Of a DNA stretch of 64,000 nucleotides, positions 60,309-64,000 are shown one piece after another. The DNA is taken from the NCBI GenBank assembly GCA_951813575.1, contig OX638375.1:1465001-1529000 (forward strand), in the 5' to 3' direction. Source of the DNA: Candidatus Binatia bacterium (GTDB lineage Bacteria; Desulfobacterota; Binatia; UBA9968; JAJDTQ01). The position numbers were made by a program, and so were the translations under genes. The notes under the pieces were generated by a model. It was not told where the DNA came from. It worked only from the letters and a program-made list of their open reading frames with translations, and did not search any database. How positions within the stretch are numbered: the stretch's first letter is position 1; each line of letters starts with the position of its first letter.

Positions 60309-60339
60309 GAGCGTCCCGCGTTACGGACGCGGGACGCTC
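60309..60339 (-). promoter_or_regulatory. Hairpin abutting the tctA start codon
   Basis: GAGCGTCCCGCG / CGCGGGACGCTC, 12-bp perfect stem, 7-nt loop, between tctC and tctA. The stem ends 8 nt before the tctA ATG and occupies the place of a ribosome-binding site. No T-run. It probably stabilises the tctC transcript, lowers tctA translation, or both. Confidence 0.65.
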
Positions 60340-60351
60340 ATTTCAAAGGGA

Positions 60352-61398
60352 CTATTTCAACAGCGTCTTCAACCGGTCCTGGATGTCCGCGGGGAGGTTG
60401 AAGACCGACAGGATCAGCTTCTCCGCCTCTTGGGCATTCAGCGTGTTCAGCACGAATCCCTGGTCCGTGGCGGTCTTCCTGAATTCGGGATCGGCCATCA
60501 TGTCCGCCATGGCCTTCTTGAGGATGGCGGCGCGGTCCGCCGGCAGTCCCGGCGTCGCCCCGAACGGCCGGCTGGCGCTCAGGAGCCCGGAGAACGCCAC
60601 CCAGGCATCACGGTCCTTGGGATCGGCGATGCCGTCGACGAACTTCGGTAGCGCGGCGACCTCCGCCTTGAGGGGGTCCGGAGGCGGGGCGCCCCCCATG
60701 GACAACACCAGCTTGATGGTGCCGTCCTTGTGCATCTCCCGGGTGGCGGAATTGACCATGACGGCGGATCCGGCCGTCGACACGGCGTCCACCTCGTCCT
60801 GCTTCATGGCCAGTGCCATGGGGTTGTAGCCCTTGTAGCCCGGCACCAGCCGGATGTTGAACTTGCCGGCCCGTTGCAGGAACTTGGGCGCCTGGGTGAG
60901 CAGCGAGCTCGGTCCCGACGCGCCGACACGGATGGGCGTCTTGGTGGTCTGGAAGTCCTTGATGGTGCGTTCGGGCCGGTTCGACCGGAGGGCGAAGATG
61001 TAGTGCGCGCCGCCCACGCTGCCGAGCCACGTCAGCTTCTTGAAGTCGATGTCCTTGATGCCGCCGGTGAGGCTCCGCACCACCATGGGGCTGGTGAAGT
61101 GGATCAGCGACAGGCCGTCGGGCTCGGCCTTGTAAACGGACCGCAACCCGATGACGCCGCCGGCGCCGGGGCGGTTGTGCACGATGGCGGCGGGGTTGCC
61201 CGGAATATGCCTGGGCAGGAACTTCGCCGCCAGCCGCGACATGCGGTCGTAGGTGCCGCCCGTGGAATAGGGACACACGATGGTAATGGTCTTGCCGGCG
61301 TAGAAGTCCGCCGCTCCCGCCTGGGGGGAGCCGGCGAAGATCAGGGCGGCAGCAGCAGCGACAAGTGTGATCCCGCGGATGGTTCGGTGCGTCTTCAT
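60352..61398 (-). CDS. Tripartite tricarboxylate transporter substrate-binding protein (TctC/Bug family)
   Basis: 348 residues with a signal peptide (hydrophobic GITLVAAAAALIFAG, cleavage near AGAAD, about 30). Bug-family markers include VCPYSTGGTYDRMSR, HNRPGAGGVIG and VGASGPSSLLTQ. The region AGDAVSTAGSA-like DAVSTAGSAVMVN lines the ligand pocket. ATG at 61398 follows AGGAGGGCATG (5 nt spacing); an ATG three bases earlier (61401) is too close to the SD. Periplasmic receptor for TctA/B. Confidence 0.9.
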   Translation of the reverse strand: MKTHRTIRGITLVAAAAALIFAGSPQAGAADFYAGKTITIVCPYSTGGTYDRMSRLAAKFLPRHIPGNPAAIVHNRPGAGGVIGLRSVYKAEPDGLSLIHFTSPMVVRSLTGGIKDIDFKKLTWLGSVGGAHYIFALRSNRPERTIKDFQTTKTPIRVGASGPSSLLTQAPKFLQRAGKFNIRLVPGYKGYNPMALAMKQDEVDAVSTAGSAVMVNSATREMHKDGTIKLVLSMGGAPPPDPLKAEVAALPKFVDGIADPKDRDAWVAFSGLLSASRPFGATPGLPADRAAILKKAMADMMADPEFRKTATDQGFVLNTLNAQEAEKLILSVFNLPADIQDRLKTLLK

Positions 61399-61511
61399 CA
61401 TGCCCTCCTGTGTGAAGTTCACGAAGTTGGCCGTCAGATGCGCCTAGCACTATCGCACCGGGTGGCCAACTGCAACCGCTGACGACCTGCGCCGCGGCAA
61501 GAACAACCTGG

Positions 61512-63362
61512 TCAGGATCGGGCGGGCGGGCGGGCGGGGTCCAGCGGAACGTACCGGGGCCAGCCGCCCGACACGATGGTCTCAAGGGAACGGGCGGGCT
61601 GCCCGAACCGGATCCGGTAGATCCACAGGTTGGTCAGCACCCGCTCGATGAAGATGCGGGTCTCCCGGGTGGGGATGCTTTCGATGAACAGCAGCGGGTC
61701 GTTGCGGTAGTCCACCTTGCGTTGCCATTCCCTGAGCCGCGTGGGGCCGCTGTTGTAGGCCGTCAGGGCGTAGAAGAGGTTGCCGTCGATGCCCCGCCGC
61801 GACAGCAGGTAGCGCAGGTACTTCTGTCCCAGGGTGACGTTGAGCACCGGGTCCATCAGTTCCTGGCGGTGCGCCCCGCGATAGCGCCGTCCCGCCATGA
61901 CGCCCGCGGTCCGGGGCATGAGCTGCATCAGCCCCCGGGCGCCCCTGGAGCTTCGGGCTCCGGCCCGAAACTTGGACTCCTGCCGCATCACCGCGAACAG
62001 GAAGGCCCGGTCCAGGGTATACCCGCCGTCGGGTTCCCAGATGGGCAGCGGGTAGAGCGCGGAGTCCACCGGGATGCCGGTACGCAACAGCAGGCTCTCG
62101 GCGGTGCGGTAGGACAGGTCCGCCAGTCCGGACTCGGAGGCCAGCGACAGCATCACCAGGGACAGGCGGGGGGACAGACGGTGGGCGAATCGGCGGAGTT
62201 CGGCCCCCGCCCTGACGTGTTCACCCACCTGGCTCAGGGCCAGGGCACGGCGCACCGGCTGCATCGCCATCAGGGCTTCAAGGTCGGCGGCGCTGAGCCG
62301 GCGCATGCCGAAATCGAGGGGTGGCTGCTTGCCCAGAGCGGTGATGGCCAGAAGCCCGTAGAACGTACGCGGATGCCGCGCGGCCGCGCGCAACATCGGC
62401 GCCGCCCGCCGGGATTCGCCGGCGGCCCGGTAGGCGCGGCTGGCCCAGTAGCCGCCCGCCGATACCAACCAAGGCGTCACCGATTTCGATTCCGCCAGCA
62501 CCCGAAAGTACTTCGCCGCCTCGCGATACTCGCCCAGGCGCCACGCGGCCAGTCCGCCCCACCAGTATCCCAGGGGGACCCGCTCGCCGGACCGCGCCAC
62601 CGCCCGGGTGGCCGCCTTCAGCGCCTTCCGGTCCTTGTTCCAGAAGAAGTAGCCCCCGGCGATCCAGGCAAGGCTCTCATCGAAGCTCGTGGCGTCCAGC
62701 AGACCGGTGCGACGCCGTCCTTCCAGGAACGCGAGCGCCTTGGTCACGTAGCCTTCCGACACCAACGCCCGGACCCGCCGCTGGACCTCCCGCACCTCCC
62801 GCGACCGTGCCCTGGGACGACCCTCCGGGTCCGGCGCCGCCTGCAACCGGCCGTTCCTGCGCGGCTGCGACACCGCCGGCACCGGGTCGGACTTGACCTC
62901 GGATACGAGCACGCCCCGGGCCGGAGGCCGCGGCGATTTCCCGCCGTTGGGTTGACGCCGCTTCGCCAGACGGAAGATCCGCCGTGCGCCGGGATGGTCG
63001 GCGTACCGCTCCATCCAGGTCCACAGCTCCCCGTACGAGGAACGGTAAAGGGTGGGGTGCATCAAGCGCTGAAACCGGACATGGCCCATGAGGAGACGAT
63101 TCTGTATCCGCTTGATGAGGGAGTCGGCCTCGTCCCAACGCCCTTCCTTCTGCAGCGCGAACACGCTCCCGTAGAAGGCGGCATCGCGCTTCGACAGGAG
63201 CTCCGGCAGTTTGCTCTGCGGGCGCGCCGGGACGCCCGGCGCCCGTAGAGACGCTGTCTTGACTCCCGACCGGGATTGCGCGGCCGCGGTCCAGGCGATA
63301 AGGGCAAAACCCGCCCCTAGCGCCAACGCCATGACCGCCGCGACTGATTTCTTGTGCCTCAC
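61512..63362 (-). CDS. Soluble lytic murein transglycosylase (Slt-like)
   Basis: 616 residues, periplasmic. Signal peptide VRHKKSVAAVMALALGAG, a long helical superhelical region (about 45-440), then the SLT catalytic domain: catalytic Glu462 in AVMRQESKF, followed by GARGLMQLMPRTA and ALTAYNSGPTRL. It cleaves peptidoglycan to anhydro-muropeptides. The start is a GTG at 63362, chosen because the signal peptide begins there; an alternative GTG at 63404 would add 14 residues with charged character. Confidence 0.9.
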   Translation of the reverse strand: MRHKKSVAAVMALALGAGFALIAWTAAAQSRSGVKTASLRAPGVPARPQSKLPELLSKRDAAFYGSVFALQKEGRWDEADSLIKRIQNRLLMGHVRFQRLMHPTLYRSSYGELWTWMERYADHPGARRIFRLAKRRQPNGGKSPRPPARGVLVSEVKSDPVPAVSQPRRNGRLQAAPDPEGRPRARSREVREVQRRVRALVSEGYVTKALAFLEGRRRTGLLDATSFDESLAWIAGGYFFWNKDRKALKAATRAVARSGERVPLGYWWGGLAAWRLGEYREAAKYFRVLAESKSVTPWLVSAGGYWASRAYRAAGESRRAAPMLRAAARHPRTFYGLLAITALGKQPPLDFGMRRLSAADLEALMAMQPVRRALALSQVGEHVRAGAELRRFAHRLSPRLSLVMLSLASESGLADLSYRTAESLLLRTGIPVDSALYPLPIWEPDGGYTLDRAFLFAVMRQESKFRAGARSSRGARGLMQLMPRTAGVMAGRRYRGAHRQELMDPVLNVTLGQKYLRYLLSRRGIDGNLFYALTAYNSGPTRLREWQRKVDYRNDPLLFIESIPTRETRIFIERVLTNLWIYRIRFGQPARSLETIVSGGWPRYVPLDPARPPARS

Positions 63363-63502
63363 ATTTCTTTCCCGACCGTTCCGCAAGCCCCACAAGGGGG
63401 CCACGAATTCATACCTATTTCAATTGTACGCCGGTTTCAAGCGGTTCCGAAATTCTTCGTCGACGCGTGGAAAGCCGTGCGCCCTCGGCAGCGGGCACGG
63501 GC

Positions 63503-63793
63503 CTAATCGACCGGACGCAACCGGCCCTCCGCTCGCGGCATGATGACGCCCCGGGCGGCGATGAAGTCGATCACCTGGGCTGCCACCAGCCTCGCGGCTC
63601 GGGCCTCCATGAGCGGCTTTCCCGCCGGCAAGCGCGCCGTAACCGTCCCCGCCGCGCGCCATGAAGTCACTGGTAGCCACGGTGTACGTTGCCTCCGGAT
63701 CGGCTCGGCGTGGGCGAGGCTCGCGGCCAACACGACCACGGACAGCACCAGGGCGGCCCAGGCCGGGAAGACCCGTCTCGATTCCGGTTTCAC
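63503..63793 (-). pseudogene. Decayed 5'-nucleotidase (signal peptide plus frameshifted C-terminal domain)
   Basis: The frame from the GTG at 63793 begins with a good signal peptide (VFPAWAALVLSVVVLAASLA) and has AAGGA upstream. The next roughly 90 bp encode, in the +1-shifted frame, ATYTVATSDFMARGGDGYGA, a hallmark of the 5'-nucleotidase C-terminal domain. Reading then returns to the original frame for the family-like C-terminus (LMEARAARLVAAQVIDFI). This suggests that the metallophosphatase core (about 400 residues) was deleted and a frameshift followed. A sequencing error cannot explain the missing core. Confidence 0.6.
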
Positions 63794-63807
63794 GGGGGGT
63801 CCTTATC

Positions 63808-64000
63808 TCACCGCTGACCCTGCAGCTCTTCAAGAGCGCGGGATTCGTGCCAGCGCCGGCTCACGATCAGCTTGCCTTCCCGGGATAGCCGCTTGCGAAA
63901 ACCCAGCAAGTGGAACAGCTCGACCACGAACCACCGGGCGACGCGCGGGTCCACGACGAGCGTCCCCGGCGTATCCTGGTATCTTCGCACCCCCGGCAAC
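63808..64000 (-). CDS. Partial gene of unknown function, cut by window edge
   Basis: 63 C-terminal residues visible (VVDPRVARWFVVELFHLLGF...RRWHESRALEELQGQR), open to the right edge; the start lies outside. A basic, helical C-terminus. No family recognised. It ends 14 bp ahead of the decayed 5'-nucleotidase start on the same strand. Confidence 0.5.
   Translation of the reverse strand, partial: LPGVRRYQDTPGTLVVDPRVARWFVVELFHLLGFRKRLSREGKLIVSRRWHESRALEELQGQR

Noticed and set aside
58835..60829. 664-codon plus-strand frame opposite tctA
   Set aside because: His/Gln-rich translation without family features, antisense of a clear TctA permease.

Overview
This is a GC-rich window from an uncultured-looking Gram-negative heterotroph. 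Exported proteins carry Sec-type signal peptides, and there is a lytic transglycosylase, two TRAP transporters and one tripartite tricarboxylate (TTT) transporter. The order rpmE-prfA-prmC-murA followed by his genes resembles the arrangement known from deltaproteobacterial (Desulfobacterota-like) genomes. The rest, rich in metal-dependent amidohydrolases, amidases and solute transporters, resembles metagenome-derived lineages such as Tectomicrobia-like or alphaproteobacteria-like heterotrophs. The lineage is an inference: there is no rRNA gene, and the only RNA gene seen is one tRNA-Phe(GAA).

Layout. 1-7.4 kb: an ornithine-cyclodeaminase-family gene cut by the window edge, a molybdopterin oxidoreductase, a fumarate-reductase-like flavoprotein, radC and moaC on the minus strand, and divergent trxB. 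7.8-15.9 kb: a minus-strand block rpmE-prfA-prmC-murA-hisD-hisB-hisH-hisA-hisF. 16-23.8 kb: zwf, an alpha/beta hydrolase and an acyl-CoA dehydrogenase in one minus-strand run, a divergent isochorismatase-like/secreted/DUF1232 trio, an aldo-keto reductase and a VOC protein. 24-30.3 kb: a signal-less binding-protein-like gene facing a minus-strand operon in which an amidase-amidohydrolase pair occurs twice behind a GatC-like small protein. 30.3-38 kb: rsmE-prmA, a nicotinamidase-like hydrolase, a lipoyl E2 enzyme, VOC, cupin, SDR and phosphoesterase genes. 37.7-41.8 kb: a split ThDP decarboxylase (ComD/ComE-like) followed by a complete TRAP transporter with its own promoter. 42-46.8 kb: a lamin-tail-domain secreted protein, a 12-repeat SEL1 protein, another binding-protein-like gene and an amidohydrolase. 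46.9-54.2 kb: a seven-gene minus-strand operon with three tandem TRAP binding proteins, one TRAP permease pair, an amidohydrolase and an acyl-CoA-dehydrogenase-like flavoenzyme. 54.4-58.3 kb: a small coiled-coil protein, tRNA-Phe, two ornithine-cyclodeaminase homologues and an amidohydrolase. 58.4-64 kb: a TTT transporter (tctC-tctA-tctB), a soluble lytic transglycosylase, a decayed 5'-nucleotidase and a partial gene at the edge.

How the parts fit. Housekeeping genes (translation termination and its methylation, cell wall, histidine, Moco, thioredoxin, DNA repair) are interspersed with catabolic cassettes. The cassettes reuse a few families: five COG2159-type amidohydrolases, three ornithine-cyclodeaminase homologues, two amidases, two isochorismatase-fold hydrolases, two VOC proteins and three secondary uptake systems. 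This suggests import and hydrolytic or oxidative breakdown of amide-, keto- or aromatic-type acids, but no substrate can be read from sequence.

Non-coding content is notable. Three copies of a roughly 190-210 bp MITE-like element share one core but carry two different terminal inverted repeats. Two of them sit exactly on stop codons. Several other palindromic extragenic repeats fill most gaps over 300 bp. An intrinsic terminator lies directly ahead of prfA, and a hairpin abuts the tctA start codon. No CRISPR array, prophage, transposase gene or integrase was found.
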